A stretch of 64,000 bases of DNA from Piezodorus guildinii (GCA_023052935.1 CM041297.1:53921917-53985916), one strand, 5' to 3'; shown: positions 24,501-34,345, counted from the first letter of the stretch. The notes: generated from the sequence alone by a model not told the origin. Translations and numbers: made by a program.

Positions 24501-25907
24501 GAAACGCGAGTGTAAACTCGTAGGAGTGGAGTTTACACTGCGAGGCCCAGGGCCTACACGGCCTTTCGCGCCACTGGAAGAAGAATAAATATGCATATAG
24601 ATACTTTATGCGTAGTATTTTATTTCTAATTCGTAATTTTGACCTAGCATTTTAGTTTGGAATAATTTAATTAAATGACCTATCAAATTATCATCATTTA
24701 ACGCTTTATTTATTTTATACTTTATTTGACGCTTTAAACCTTATATTATTAATTCAAATTCAGAATCTTTATTTAAAGTTGACGGTCTTAAAAATAAAAA
24801 AAAAAATTCTATTGAAACCGATTATAATGTTATTTGTAATATAATGGTTAATAAAAATGCTGAAAATTATCACATAATGGTTTATTTTTTTCTAATTGTT
24901 TATTTATGAAAATTTATTTACATACAATTTTTTGGGTTATTCAGTAACTAATTACAGACTATCCACTTACCATTATAGTAGGATTAATTTTTTTATTCGG
25001 ACTATCTAATTTATCTATCTGTCTATGTTTGAATATTAAATTTATACTGATTCCGTAAAATAATATTTTTTCCTACCTTCTTAAATGGTCAAGTTATTTC
25101 AGGACTAAATTCCTAAGCCGCCATTTTGAAAGGTAAGGGCTGATTGGAATGTTGAGACCCGAGGATCATTGTTGTGTTATCTTTGACTTTTTCAAATAGT
25201 TTATTTATGAAACTTAATAATAAAACTATAAATATATAAGCTATTGCTTTCACTAATATAAGTTTGAATCTGGTGTTTAAATTGTTTATGTAACTAATTG
25301 TGTAATTTATTAAATTATCTTTTATTGTGCATCTTTGATTTTCAAGAAGCATACTTACGGATTAATCCAAAAATGATTGTAGAAGGATTGAATTTTTTAT
25401 GCAAACTATTCAATTTATATATCTGTTTATAGTTAAATATTAAATTTATATTGGTTTCGTAAAACAATATTTTTCCCCATGTTCCTAAATGGTCAACTTA
25501 TTTCGAGATTAAATGCCATTTTGAAACGTAATGGCTGATTGGAATGTTCAGTCCCGAGATTCATAGTAGTTTTGTATAAGACTTTTGTGGCAAAAAAAAA
25601 AAAAAAAAAAAAAAAAATGTTCAAGCACTCTCGGAGAAATGGTGTGAACGGCTGATAGTCGGATTTTTATTTTTCATTTAATATTCGGATCTTATGCATA
25701 AACATTTATGATTCTGTGTAAGTCAAATTTTGAAGGGGTATTAAATTTTTTCTATAGTTTTTTCAACAATAAACTTAAAAAGTATCTTTCCGGAGGTGAG
25801 AACATGATTATATGTTGCGACTTACCTATCCTCCTCTCCGGCCTCTGCTGAACGACAGAAGCGGAGATGGCGGTGGCCGATACCAGAACTGTTAGCAAGG
25901 ACAACAT
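9536..25907 (-). CDS. Hexamerin storage protein, complete, 11 exons
   Basis: Exons in transcript order: 25907-25826, 23996-23872, 21993-21838, 21759-21582, 12762-12425, 12347-12186, 11968-11804, 11730-11599, 11471-11156, 11021-10885, 9829-9536. All have GT-AG borders and phases agree, giving about 694 residues, normal for hexamerins. Residues 1-18 are a signal peptide (MLSLLTVLVSATAISASV). Hemocyanin N, M and C domains are recognisable from GGIGHCDHWKEE, YFREDVGLNNYLSE (221-234), DPVFFNYLARIINMFF, and YFDMFDYEVTNAV. Both copper sites lack histidines: the CuA position reads NNYLSE and the CuB position reads FFNYLAR, so it cannot bind oxygen and is a storage or carrier protein of hemolymph and fat body, not a hemocyanin or prophenoloxidase. 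N-glycosylation sequons include NNT (190-192) and NKT (349-351). Intron 4 is 8.8 kb and filled with repeats. Subclass (arylphorin or other) not determined. Confidence 0.93.
12895..13670 (+). repeat. Dispersed repeat family R1, longest copy (hexamerin intron 4)
   Basis: Begins at TAGTAAGGGAAAGTATTGCG, runs through AAAGTACCTTTAATTTTGTAC and ends in the block shared with 1-200. An inverted relative spans 26565-27545. The first part (12960-13330) includes a GTGTGTGTCTGTGTGTGG microsatellite-like piece. No ORF, no clear terminal inverted repeats. Nature unknown; could be a MITE, a satellite-derived element or the remains of a larger transposon. Confidence 0.6.
14028..14312 (-). mobile_element. SINE family A, near full-length tRNA-derived copy
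   Basis: Minus-strand reading: tRNA-like head with A box TGGTTAGCATAAC and B box GGGTTCAAACCC, then the body with CTCGTTAAAGATCC and GCAAAATTTAGGACTCC, and a tail of ACGTTAAATAAATAAAC. Relatives occur at 3510, 26300, 36170, 37293, 37890, 53455 and 59620, making this the commonest SINE here. Confidence 0.75.
14455..14635 (-). repeat. 21-bp minisatellite arm, left
   Basis: About eight 21-bp units that alternate two variants (minus strand TTTGACTTGGAAAAGGT and TTTGAAATGGAAAAGGT). Because 21 is divisible by three the minus strand stays open and reads as KVTFDLE/KVTFEME heptads. I regard this as a by-product of unit length, not a gene. Confidence 0.8.
14830..16260 (+). repeat. ~112-bp satellite array, left block (about 13 units)
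   Basis: Units contain, in order, CGAGCTGTATTTTTTATCGC, ACTCGCATTTACTTTT, TTATTGATATAGGGATTAATT and TGCTTTCGGGTGGTTATGAT. Units differ by small indels. The opposite-strand form fills 16330-20290. Confidence 0.85.
16330..20290 (-). repeat. ~112-bp satellite array, right block (about 35 units, inverted)
   Basis: Same unit as the left block but reverse-complemented. Units from about 19000 to 20290 are regular; from about 16330 to 18600 they are ragged, with many one- to few-base losses and truncated units. Long open frames here (for example around 17660-17923 and 19229-19721, minus) are repeat translations, not genes. Confidence 0.85.
20335..20525 (-). repeat. Unique inverted segment of the fold-back element, right copy
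   Basis: Reverse complement of 14640-14850 with few differences; contains the mirror of CATATCCTATCGCTA and ACAAGTTCTGTTTTTTACG. It separates the satellite from the 21-bp minisatellite on each side. Confidence 0.8.
20530..20689 (+). repeat. 21-bp minisatellite arm, right
   Basis: About seven units, inverted relative to the left arm, one unit fewer. Open on the plus strand as KVTFDLE/KVTFEME heptads. Confidence 0.8.
20860..21050 (+). repeat. Divergent R1-like repeat
   Basis: Contains ATAATGTACTGTTGGAAAG followed at R1-like spacing by TGTACAAGTTAACATAATG. Weaker than the other R1 copies. Bases 21050-21580 to the next hexamerin exon show nothing further. Confidence 0.4.
22080..22393. mobile_element. 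Small palindromic PLE-type insertion with 13-bp target duplication
   Basis: 314 bases, self-complementary almost throughout: GGGTGCGGTCATTAAAGAGA near the left end is mirrored as TCTCTTTAATGACCGCACCC on the right. AATATTATTTATA flanks it at 22067-22079 and 22394-22406. Terminal GGTGCGGTCATTAA and CTCAACGGTCAACTTGA match the ends of the PLEs at 29191 and 42692. The right arm keeps a decayed hammerhead-like core (CTAATGA, GAAACGTCGGC near 22255-22295). No coding capacity. Lies in hexamerin intron 2. Confidence 0.75.
22505..22935 (-). pseudogene. Jockey-type LINE reverse transcriptase C-terminal fragment
   Basis: Minus strand encodes, with minor breaks, VRKIQTFQSQFLRLATNSP, LYVSNDTLHTDLRILTT and HNKLVQN-like segments, the familiar C-terminal region of Jockey ORF2 (IQ..Q...LR....APWYV.N..LH.DL.I). 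5'- and 3'-truncated, intronic. Confidence 0.65.
22935..23110 (+). mobile_element. Mixed LINE-tail and SINE-D fragments
   Basis: GCCGTTGTGACCTTAGG resembles the LINE 3' tail at 52095-52140, and AACCCAGCCTCTAAAAAGTGGGTACC matches the SINE-D body at 40440-40700 (shown in part). Bases 23110-23870 show no recognisable feature. Confidence 0.35.
24285..24590 (+). mobile_element. SINE family B, full-length tRNA-derived copy
   Basis: Head has a perfect-looking A box GTGGCTGAGTGGCTAGCG and B box GAGTTCGAATCCC, in a tRNA-Ser-like context, followed by a body (GGATTCACTCACAACCTC, GTGAGACCCGTCAGCC, ACTCGTAGGAGTGGAG) and end CGCGCCACTGGAAGAAGAAT. A decayed relative lies at 60905-61185. Best-preserved SINE in the window. 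Hexamerin intron 1. Confidence 0.8.
24975..25585. repeat. Direct duplication of about 200 bases in hexamerin intron 1
   Basis: 24975-25190 and 25360-25585 are diverged direct copies (shared GGCTGATTGGAATGTT, ATATTAAATTTATA, TAAATGGTCAA). Noncoding. A 27-base A run follows at about 25591. Confidence 0.6.
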
Positions 25908-25940
25908 CTTGCTGTTGAGTGTTCTTCCGCTGGTCGCTAC

Positions 25941-25949
25941 TATATATAC
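25941..25949 (-). promoter_or_regulatory. TATA-like box of the hexamerin gene
   Basis: On the minus strand TGTATATATA ends about 34-44 bases before the ATG at 25907. A start site 25-30 bases downstream would give a very short 5'UTR. Strong TATA promoters are usual for hexamerins; no other control site is visible. Confidence 0.5.
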
Positions 25950-26299
25950 ATACACACTATCGCGTTTGACCTTTGTGTCTTCATCGGATTTTTTATTTTC
26001 TTAATTGATAACAATTATCTTCCAACTATCTCTTTTGGAACTTTCCCAGAGAAACGAATTAGCATTTCTTTTACACCTTAAAGATTTTGTCGGGTGAGTC
26101 GAAAGAACTTAAGTTATATGTACTTAGTAAAAAAAAAAAAATAACAAGATATTTTTATTTAGCTGTCGCCTTTTAATTAGTTCTTTCATGGGCGTAGACT
26201 AGATGGAGGATAGGGGATAAATATTGTTGAGATCAACAAAAATGGTTTAGCTTGAAGTAGATTGATAGGATAAGAGAACTCATGCATGAAAATTGAAAA

Positions 26300-26565
26300 A
26301 AAAAAAAGTCACTTTATTCTGATGAGACTAATGGGACGATGCTACAATAGGAGTCCTTAATTTTGTCTATCCACGTTTAATCTTTAACGAGTACCTGACA
26401 TCGCACATGATCGGGACTACATTTTGACGTCCCCTCTGAAGAACGGCATAACTAAGGACTTTTTACTCCCTTTAAAAATCCTGGAACCATCTGCCATGTT
26501 TGAAACCGCAACCTTTGGTTTAGAAAACTGTTATGCCAACCACTACATCTCAAGTGACCCCAATT
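26300..26565 (-). mobile_element. SINE family A copy
   Basis: Shares TCTTTAACGAGTACCTGAC, GGCATAACTAAGGA and a decayed tRNA-like head (GGTTGGCATAACAG, minus). Upstream of the hexamerin promoter. Bases 25955-26300 show nothing else. Confidence 0.65.
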
Positions 26566-27545
26566 GAGTTTATGCTCAATTCGTCACTTTACATTACCTT
26601 CCACAACTTTGTGTAAAAGATAACATTTTTTCTAAAATCTTTAGCTTTGAAATAGTAATAAAGATGAATAATATACCATTGATAAGTCTATATTACTCAT
26701 CTTCTCTTCGGAAAAAAAAAGTATCTTATTAAATATTTTTGATCTTTTCTCCATTAGTTGTTTATCAAATTCGCTTAACTTGCATATTTGACTGTTATTC
26801 ATCAATGCTAAAAAGATGATGTGCCTAATTTTTTGAAATATACAAAATTAAAGGTACTTTAGAGGAAACAAAAATTAGATTATCGGCATTTAAGCCCTGC
26901 CAGACTATTAAATGTACTAACAAAATTAAAGGTACTTTAGAGGAAGAAAATTTAAAAAATCGGCATTTAAGCCTGTTAAATTTTACATCGATATAAGCAG
27001 TTCAATGAAGATTATTTGAGCTGTTTATAGTGGTGATAGTGGCTTCTTCATTTACCTTGGTTGTTATAATAAATTTTACAACGAATTAATAGAGTTAAAA
27101 AAAGGTTTAAATAATGATAGTTTCTTTGTAATATAAAATTGCTATTTACAACAATCAATTAATTTTATCCGCTTTTTATCACTCTCCTTTATGTTTTACA
27201 ACTTTGTCTATGAGATTTTTTTTTCTAAAATCTTTATCGGTATATTATACCGTTATTATTGTTGTTGTACCGTTACAAAAACACAAAAATTGCATAAACA
27301 AATATTTTTGCTCTTTCTTCTTTAGTTGGATATCAAATTAACTGAACTTATTTATTTATCTGTTTTTTATCAATGCTAACAAGATGATATGGTTAATTTA
27401 TTCATATGTACAACATTAAAGGTACTTTCAAGGGAGAACATTAAAAAAAATTTCCCTATAAACCTGTACGTTGAAAACCGGAATTACAAAATTTTCACGA
27501 TCGCAATACTTTCCCTTACTATATATTTTATATATAGGTAAGTGA
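26565..27545 (-). repeat. Dispersed repeat R1, inverted, two overlapping or nested copies
   Basis: 27480-27545 is the reverse complement of the R1 start (AGTAAGGGAAAGTATTGCG on the minus strand); AAAGGTACTTTAGAGGAA occurs twice (near 26850 and 26930) and a third related piece at 27417, so two R1 units appear joined. The 3' block matching 1-200 is at 26575-26770. Confidence 0.55.
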
Positions 27546-27679
27546 AATTTAAAAAAAAATTAGATTTTAAATCATGAATATTAAAATAAATTTCTGTGCC
27601 AGAATGTATTTTTTGATCGATGGTTGTTGTAAATTAGATGGCATAGTTGAGATTCTTATGTAACTTACGATCTTCATAC

Positions 27680-27990
27680 ATTTGTTAAACCATCTCCATT
27701 TTCCAGTAGTTGGATTCCTATGTGTAACTCCAGACTGAACCAGAATAGAGGAAGATGGTACAGATGAGAGTGTTTAATAGAATCAATTAGTTTTTGGTGA
27801 TAGTTTTGAATAGCCATTGAAATGTGGAGTAATTTTGTTGATAACATTTGATCTATTGCATTTGTTATGTAAGTATTTTTTAAAAGTTAAGGAGTCGTCC
27901 ATTTCTAGTTCTAATAGTTTATAAACTGGGATTATGGTTCCGTTCACAATTGGATATGAAGTAGACTTTAGATTTGTAAGAGTTGAACTA
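27680..27990 (-). pseudogene. Non-LTR retrotransposon reverse transcriptase relic
   Basis: Minus strand reads YPIVNGTIIPVYKLLELEMD then SLTFKKYLHNKCNR, matching the YLG...D..L.W..H segment of Jockey/CR1 ORF2. Decayed. Bases 27990-29040 contain a short TA run near 28726 and otherwise nothing recognised. Confidence 0.5.
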
Positions 27991-29286
27991 AAAAAAAAAA
28001 AAATAAAATAATTAGAAATAATCTGTTGTTCTTTGTTTGTTATTCATAAAATAATGTTTCAGTTTAATTGAATTCAATAAAATTATTTGGAATTTGATTT
28101 GAATGTATATATCATTTAATAATCTTCTTGTATGAAAAATGGACTATAATAAATATTAATAATGTTTTTTGTAATTATTAATTACTTCATATTATTATTA
28201 TTTGTCATTATTTGACTTTCATCTGTTTAAACTCAATAGGGGTTTGTTATACTCATCAGTAGAATATAAAGTGTCCATGTTGAGAAATTTGATCGAACGA
28301 TGTTATACTGCTTGATGCTTTTATATAATTCAGTCATTAAATCTTTTTTATTCTCATTAAAAAATAGCTAGGCTTTTGTTTCTATCGTCTTTCTTTAATC
28401 TTATAGATAATGTTTTTTAGAAGCCGACCATTTACGATGAGTTCTTAACAAAATCCTTTTGGTATTAAAATAAGTGAAACACCTTCATTGTTTTTTCTAC
28501 AGGAAAACACAACTCCAGTAAAGTAGATAATTTTTGTTTGATAAAATATCGCAACACAGTAAATATTTTTCGACTCTTGATACACTGATAACTGGTTATA
28601 ATTGTACATTTAATCGCTTCTCTTTTCTAATCTTCATACTTATTGTTACTAAAAATATCTTTTATTTATTTATAGAATAACAAATTAATTTATTTGTTTT
28701 ATCTGACGGTGCTCAGATAAACATTGTATATATATATATATATCTTATCTTCATAGCCGCTTCATTGTTTCAAACGTGCTTTCAATTTGTCAAGCAACAA
28801 TACACCTGATATGCTGCCAGCTTTTTAAGCGTTTTCAGTATGAAGGATTCAGGTTTTTTACTACTGTCTCTGATAAAACGTTAGTGAATAAATAGAAAAC
28901 ACGGGAGAAACCAGAAAACGAATTGAAGATAACAATGATATAGTCCGTGGAAGCTTTAAGGAATAAATATATTAGGAGACTAATATGTCCTTTGTTTTTT
29001 TTTCAGGGTGGAATAAAATTATGTATTGTAGACATAAATTGTTTGTTTATTTTGGTTTTAAGGCGTAAACCCTGAGGTCATCAACGCCTAGACACTATGC
29101 ATATTCAACTTTATAAGAAAGAACGATTAGGTAATGAGTAATTGAGAGAAAAAATAATAAAGAAACAAAAAAAAATATATATTTTTATGTGGATGTAATA
29201 GTTGACCGTTGAGAATTACTGGAAGGAATAGTCCGGGTGGCGGTCATTAAATGAAACAACTAATAGTTTCAACTATTTTATTGTTT

Positions 29287-29322
29287 GCAACGTTTCGACC
29301 CTTTGTGGGTCATCATCAGGGC
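29287..29322 (-). ncRNA. Hammerhead ribozyme motif in PLE terminal repeat
   Basis: Minus strand: CTGATGA, stem II GACCC/GGGTC with an ACAAA loop, GAAAC, GTT. Stem I is weakened because one G of the GGC seen at 49649-49651 is missing. The right-hand arm of this element has lost the core. Confidence 0.7.
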
Positions 29323-29566
29323 TTTTAGAACTGGAAATGTGGTGATGAGATGAGCGTGAGTCACCTGAAGGTGTAGAAATGATGGCTTGAGATGAGAATG
29401 CCTGCTGTTGTTGAGATGTAGATAGTATGTCCTGCTTGCGATTTTGTATTCTAGCGCTGCGGCGGAGAGTTGAGGAGGATGAAACTATTTAGTTGTTTCA
29501 TTTAATGACCGCCACCCGGACTAATTCCTTCCAGTAATTCTCAACGGTCAACTAATTACATCCACA

Positions 29567-29776
29567 ATGATAAAAAGAACACGGGAACAACAAAAAGATA
29601 CATCCTCCTCAACTCTCCGCCGCAGCGCTAGAATACAAAATCGCAAGCAGGACATACTATCTACATCTCAACAACAGCAGGCATTCTCATCTCAAGCCAT
29701 CATTTCTACACCTTCAGGTGACTCACGCTCATCTCATCACCACATTTCCAAAAAACGTTGGCAAACAATAAAATAG
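29567..29776 (+). pseudogene. PLE ORF N-terminal remnant
   Basis: 69 codons, starting at an ATG directly after the PLE leader (TAATTACATCCACA). Basic, Ser/Gln-rich, with RTREQQ and LRRSARIQNRK; no domain I recognise. It ends where internal deletion joins it to the 3' terminal repeat. A partially corresponding Ser/Thr-rich N-terminal region is on the minus strand at about 46090-46310. Confidence 0.5.
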
Positions 29777-30109
29777 TTGAAACTATTTAGTTGTTTCATT
29801 TAATGACCGCCACCCGGACTAATTCCTTCCAGTATATATTTTTATGTAAACAATAGTTTAAAAAGATAATGCTAGTAATGCTAACTGACTAGGAATGGTC
29901 TTTATAATTTCGATAATAATGACTGCTCCTTAAGAAAATCAAAAACTAATTCAATGGTTTCCTCTCTATCACCCAGCACCGCTGAAATATTCAGGCTTAG
30001 TCAAATTTTATTTAGGTGTGATGAGTAATAAGGGCATTCTTGAAAAATATGCCGAATGGTAAGGGTTCCATCACAGTGCCGGGGCATGGCATGTAGACAT
30101 AAAATTTAT

Positions 30110-31500
30110 TTATCATTTTCAAGATAACATCTTTTAGAAACGTACTGTTCTTTTCAAAAAAATTCCAGCGTATATCGATTATTTAATATGACTTTTTCCA
30201 CCAACTACATAATGCTCATAGAATGTTTGGAGTTTATTGTTAAAAAACTGATTCAAGTGGTTTTTGATCTCCTCATCCTTTTGGAATTTCTTTCCACATG
30301 GAGTTCTGCAGAGACTGAAATAAGTGTTAGCCTTACATGAACAATAAAATAAATAGTGCCGTAAATTATTATATAAAATGTACCTCTACTTTAATAAAAA
30401 CTCAAAATTATCACCAAAAAAAAAAAACAAGCTAATTTTATATAAAGCTATCAGGCGTATAATTACATATACAATCCCAGCCTGGAGTCTTGCAAGCAAA
30501 ACACATAATAACAAATTGCAAGTATTACAAATAATAATTATCCACCATACACGAAAGTAACTACCATGCCCAAAGAACTGGACATCCCTACAATACATGA
30601 ATCTATACACCAACAAACACTATCATTTTTCTCAAAATGCCTTCTGACTGACGATGCCCTTATAAAATAAAGGCAATTATACTAAGCTATCAACTTATAA
30701 ATATAGACATAAGAGTACTAAATATATCATGTTATAAAAATTCTATTTATTTATTCTATCATTATTATTTCTGTTTGTTTATTTCATTTTATTTTATTTC
30801 TCATATTTTTTTGTCTTTTCTTATTTTTAATTATTTTTTTTAATTTGTACCAACAATGAAAACAGTTAATGTACAAAATAAATTTTAGCAAATAGGTAGC
30901 GCATTGTAATGGAGTTCCAATCAATGTTTTAAAACTGCTCACGATGTATTCTATACAAATAAAGATTGATGTAAAAAAAAAATATATATAATAAAATTAA
31001 ATAAAAAAAAAAAAATAAAAAGGTTAGACACGTGGTGAATAGGGAGGTTGGGGCAAAAGGTCCATCCAAGGCTCAATAATTTATGCGTTTATAGCGAGTG
31101 ACCAATGAAGTGTGAGGCCTAGCGTTTTCTTGGTGGAACACAACACCCTTCCGATTTGCCAGTTCTGATAATATATTTTTAATTCATTAATCCAATTTTG
31201 TTAATTGTGAGCAGTATAGAGTTGAATCAACAATTTTACCTGATGGCAATAGCTCATAGAAAATAATACCCTTGAAATCTCACCATATGGAAAGCATTGT
31301 CTACTTTGGATGCAGTCGGGTTGAACATTCTTCTGGAAGCCTTGCTACTAAATCCCCAATCTTTTCTACGGACTAAATTATCGTAAAATATCCATTTTTT
31401 ATCTCCTTTTACCAACATTTTCAAAAATGAGTCGTTTTGTCCTTTCCGTAGTAAATAACAAACCGAAACGCGTGTTGTCAAATTGAATTCGGTTAGAGAG
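30110..31500 (-). pseudogene. Mariner transposase relic split by a Jockey insertion
   Basis: Minus strand from 31481 down reads CYLLRKGQNDSFLKMLVKGDKKWIFYD (in two pieces), then VFHQENARPHTSLVTR near 31130, then a C-terminal part GKKFQKDEEIKNHLNQFF at about 30290-30230. The first catalytic Asp (in VKGDKKW) is kept but the second is Glu (HQEN for HQDN), and frames are broken. The gap 30340-31015 is a plus-strand Jockey fragment. Confidence 0.65.
30350..31000 (+). pseudogene. Jockey-type LINE 3' fragment inserted in mariner
   Basis: Plus strand near 30410-30560 reads KNKLILYKAIRRIITYTIPAW and KTHNNKLQVLQ, the thumb region after the Jockey reverse transcriptase. Sequence then runs to an AATAAA-like end and A-rich tract at about 30958-30990. 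Confidence 0.65.
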
Positions 31501-31949
31501 TGAGGTACCCAAACATTAAGCCTGGAAACATAGGCAGATCTTGTTCAAGTTGTTTTCTATGTTTGTGTGCAACATATATCAATATTTCAATGTATCAATA
31601 TGTTTAAAAATGCAAATACTGAATACTTTAAATGATCGCTATAATTTTTGGACAATAAAACGTTAATTTCTAGGTCTGGAAGTTTTATTTTTCTCCACTA
31701 ATATCAACTTAAACTATTTTCTGTTTACCACTTCCTCGCTCTCTGTCTATCTCATATATAAAGGGTGCACCTGAGAATTTATTTTTTAAATAATAGCCTG
31801 TCTCCTATTTTAAAATTGATTTAACTCTATAGTATGCTCACACAAGACTGAAACGACAAGAAACTGCTCGAAGTAATCGGTATTACTACAACACGTACTA
31901 GACAGACGTTCAAAACTTTCAGTATTTTAAAAAAGGCTCATTTACATCA

Positions 31950-32385
31950 CTATTATCAGACTTATTTGGACATATGGAATCGAGCTTTGGGGCTCAACTA
32001 AACCACCTAATTCCTCCCGCATCCAGTCCTTACAATCCAAAATCCTGAAATGTTGTCACAAATCAGCTCCTCCATAATGACCTAAACATCCCATTTGTTG
32101 CAGACATAGCCCGTGATAGATAAACCTCTTTTCATTCTAAACTCCCTCCCCATTCAAACCCACTTGTCCGTAATTTACCTTCCTTAGATATTCCTGATAA
32201 CCCTCCGAAGCGAATGAAAAGAAAGTGGCCTCGGGACCTTCTGCCTTAAAATAGTAAGTGAAGTGCTACCACTGGGTAGTTCTTTCTCAAGACATTTTCA
32301 TGACTTCTTCACTCTGCATATTTACTCATTGTGTTGTATAATACAGTTTTAAATTACAATAAATAATAAAAATAAAAAAAATCTT
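31950..32385 (+). pseudogene. LINE (Jockey/CR1-type) 3' end
   Basis: Reads TYGIELWGSTKPPNSSRIQSL with a following SKILKCC, then stops; 3' tail from 32215 matches 2340-2560 and ends in an A-rich tract. 5'-truncated dead copy. Confidence 0.6.
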
Positions 32386-32753
32386 ATCGTAGTAAGTTAC
32401 AAGTTTTAGACCATAGGAAATGTGTTCTTACATTCAGAATTAGTAAAAAAGACAAATTATCCTGAGTATTTTTTTAAGGTACCAAAAACGTTGTTTTTAG
32501 TTATTTTTTTAAATTGGTTATTGGAGCTATTGAATTCAACTTATAGTGAATTAAAATAACATATAAATATTACATATTTGTTTTTTATGAAACGAATTCA
32601 ATAGAATTTTATAAAACATAAGAATTTGGTTGAAGGTACGGTCATCGAAGCACTTGAAATAAGTAATATTAATTTATTCTTCTTATACCCACTTCTTATA
32701 TTTCGTCTACGGTAAAGCAATTCTTCCTTCATTATAAAAAAAAAAAATAAATA

Positions 32754-32754
<1 letters not shown>

Positions 32755-32834
<80 letters not shown>
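32755..32834. repeat. (AT)n microsatellite
   Basis: About 80 bases of alternating A and T with one interruption. Bases 32385-32750 and 32835-33980 hold no recognised feature apart from poly-A runs (33145, 33359). Confidence 0.9.
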
Positions 32835-32836
<2 letters not shown>

Positions 32837-33984
32837 TTTGTAGCAATGACTGAAAATATCGATATTTCGAGTTGAATTGGACATAATCCCAAAAATCAGG
32901 GATAGATGATTTTATGTAACTTTTTTTTTTTTGAAACAGTGCATCACTTACGTTTTTAGAGGTTAATATCAAATCCTGAACTTTTTCTGAGAATCGCCTA
33001 AATAGATGTTACATATCTTTCTTATCTTTAGTTATTCTGGATTATCTACATTTTTAAAAACAAATATATGTAAAGCGATTAAAAGGAGATAAATATTCCA
33101 ATCAACCGATGCTTATCTGCATGTCAATCAGTTATCTATCTACTTAAAAAAAAAAAAAAAAATTTCGTTAGAAGAAAAAAAACTTACGAAATTTCATTTC
33201 ATTGGATTATCTTGACAATTAGTCTGTTTCATAAAACTTTTAAAAATGACATGTTTAATTATTGATGTATTCATAAAGTATGGATGGAGAGAGTTTAATG
33301 ACACAAATAGTATGACATCTAATTATTAATATGCCTTGCTCTTGTCGGGAGAACGTGTAAAAAAAAAAAAAAAAAAAAAGGTCAAATTTACTCGGAGTTA
33401 ATGACTTTGTGTAGTAGATACTACTAAGGCGCGTTATATAAATGTGACCGCTTGCAATTGCCCTCTCTCTTGCATCCTGATAGCCTTCCATTAGCAGTAA
33501 TTATGACAATATCAGAATCAAATATTTAAAAAAAGTGAAATTTATCATAATCTTGGTAGACGAACCGATAATTACCGATCTAATTATTAATATGAACTTG
33601 GAGATAACTAAAAATAGGGACACGTATCGCGCATTTGGTGCTACAACGTTCTAACTCAAAAACTTAAATTTTGATGATACGCAAATGCAATACTGTAAAC
33701 GTTTAAGTACTAGAGTATTATTTCTGCGCTTACATTTAAATAGTTTACATAGTTTCATTTAAATAAATGCATCATTTTATTTTTTTAACTTAAAATCTGT
33801 ATTAACATCTGCCAATATAACTAATAATAAGTGAATGGGTTAATATTTTAGCAAATGTGTATAGGCATGAGGGAGAGTAGCACCCACTGCTCACACTCAG
33901 CACCTGGCATGAAATCAGTATGAATTATTAAAGCAGAAGAGATCTCTCATCCAAATCCTCTTCTGATTTCTGTTCAAAATTAGA

Positions 33985-34345
33985 GGGCTTACGTTTCAAG
34001 ATACGTAGAACCTGAATAACGAATAAAAAAAAAGCTGTTTATTCTAACGCCTAGAGTTGATATCAGCTAATCATTTTTATAATGTCATATTTTATAAACT
34101 CACTTATTTTTGAAGATAGAGGAAAAATTTATTACTGATTTTTTTTAAACTAAAAAACCGGGAATAATTATAACAAAGAGGAAAAAGAATAGAAAAAAAT
34201 GAAATTTTAACGCATCAGTTATTTTTTAAGATAGAGAAAATTATGTAGAGAGCGCGATAAAAGAAAAAAAAACTAACCCCCCTCAAAAAAGAGGGCTTAT
34301 GTTTCAAGATACGTAGAACCTGAATAACGGATGAAAATAATTCGT
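33985..34345 (+). repeat. Diverged direct duplication, ~300-bp period
   Basis: GTTTCAAGATACGTAGAACC with AGAGGGCTTA before it and TGAATAACG after it occurs at 33985-34025 and again at 34290-34330. Noncoding. Bases 34345-36170 show no gene I can support; open frames at 34973-35517 have no recognisable motif. Confidence 0.5.

Larger units (their letters stand above)
29191..29832 (+). mobile_element. Non-autonomous palindromic PLE with 15-bp target duplication
   Basis: TATATATTTTTATGT at 29176-29190 and 29833-29847 is a perfect 15-bp direct repeat. The left half (29191-29490) is the reverse complement of much of the right half. Both ends carry the PLE terminal blocks GGTGGCGGTCATTAAATGAA and CTCAACGGTCAACTAATTAC, the same as the 42692-49753 pair. 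An ORF at 29567-29776 keeps the start of a PLE N-terminal region, fused directly to the 3' terminal repeat, so reverse transcriptase and endonuclease are deleted. Confidence 0.8.
29045..30110 (-). pseudogene. I-like LINE 3' end, interrupted by a PLE
   Basis: Minus strand near 30100 reads RHCDGTLTIRHIFQECPYY and VLGDREETIELVFDFLKE, the zinc-knuckle and C-terminal part of I/Loner-type ORF2 proteins. The 3' tail at 29050-29090 (CGTTGATGACCTCAGGGTTTACGCC on the minus strand, in part) recurs at 52095-52140. The element is split by the PLE at 29191-29832. Confidence 0.55.
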
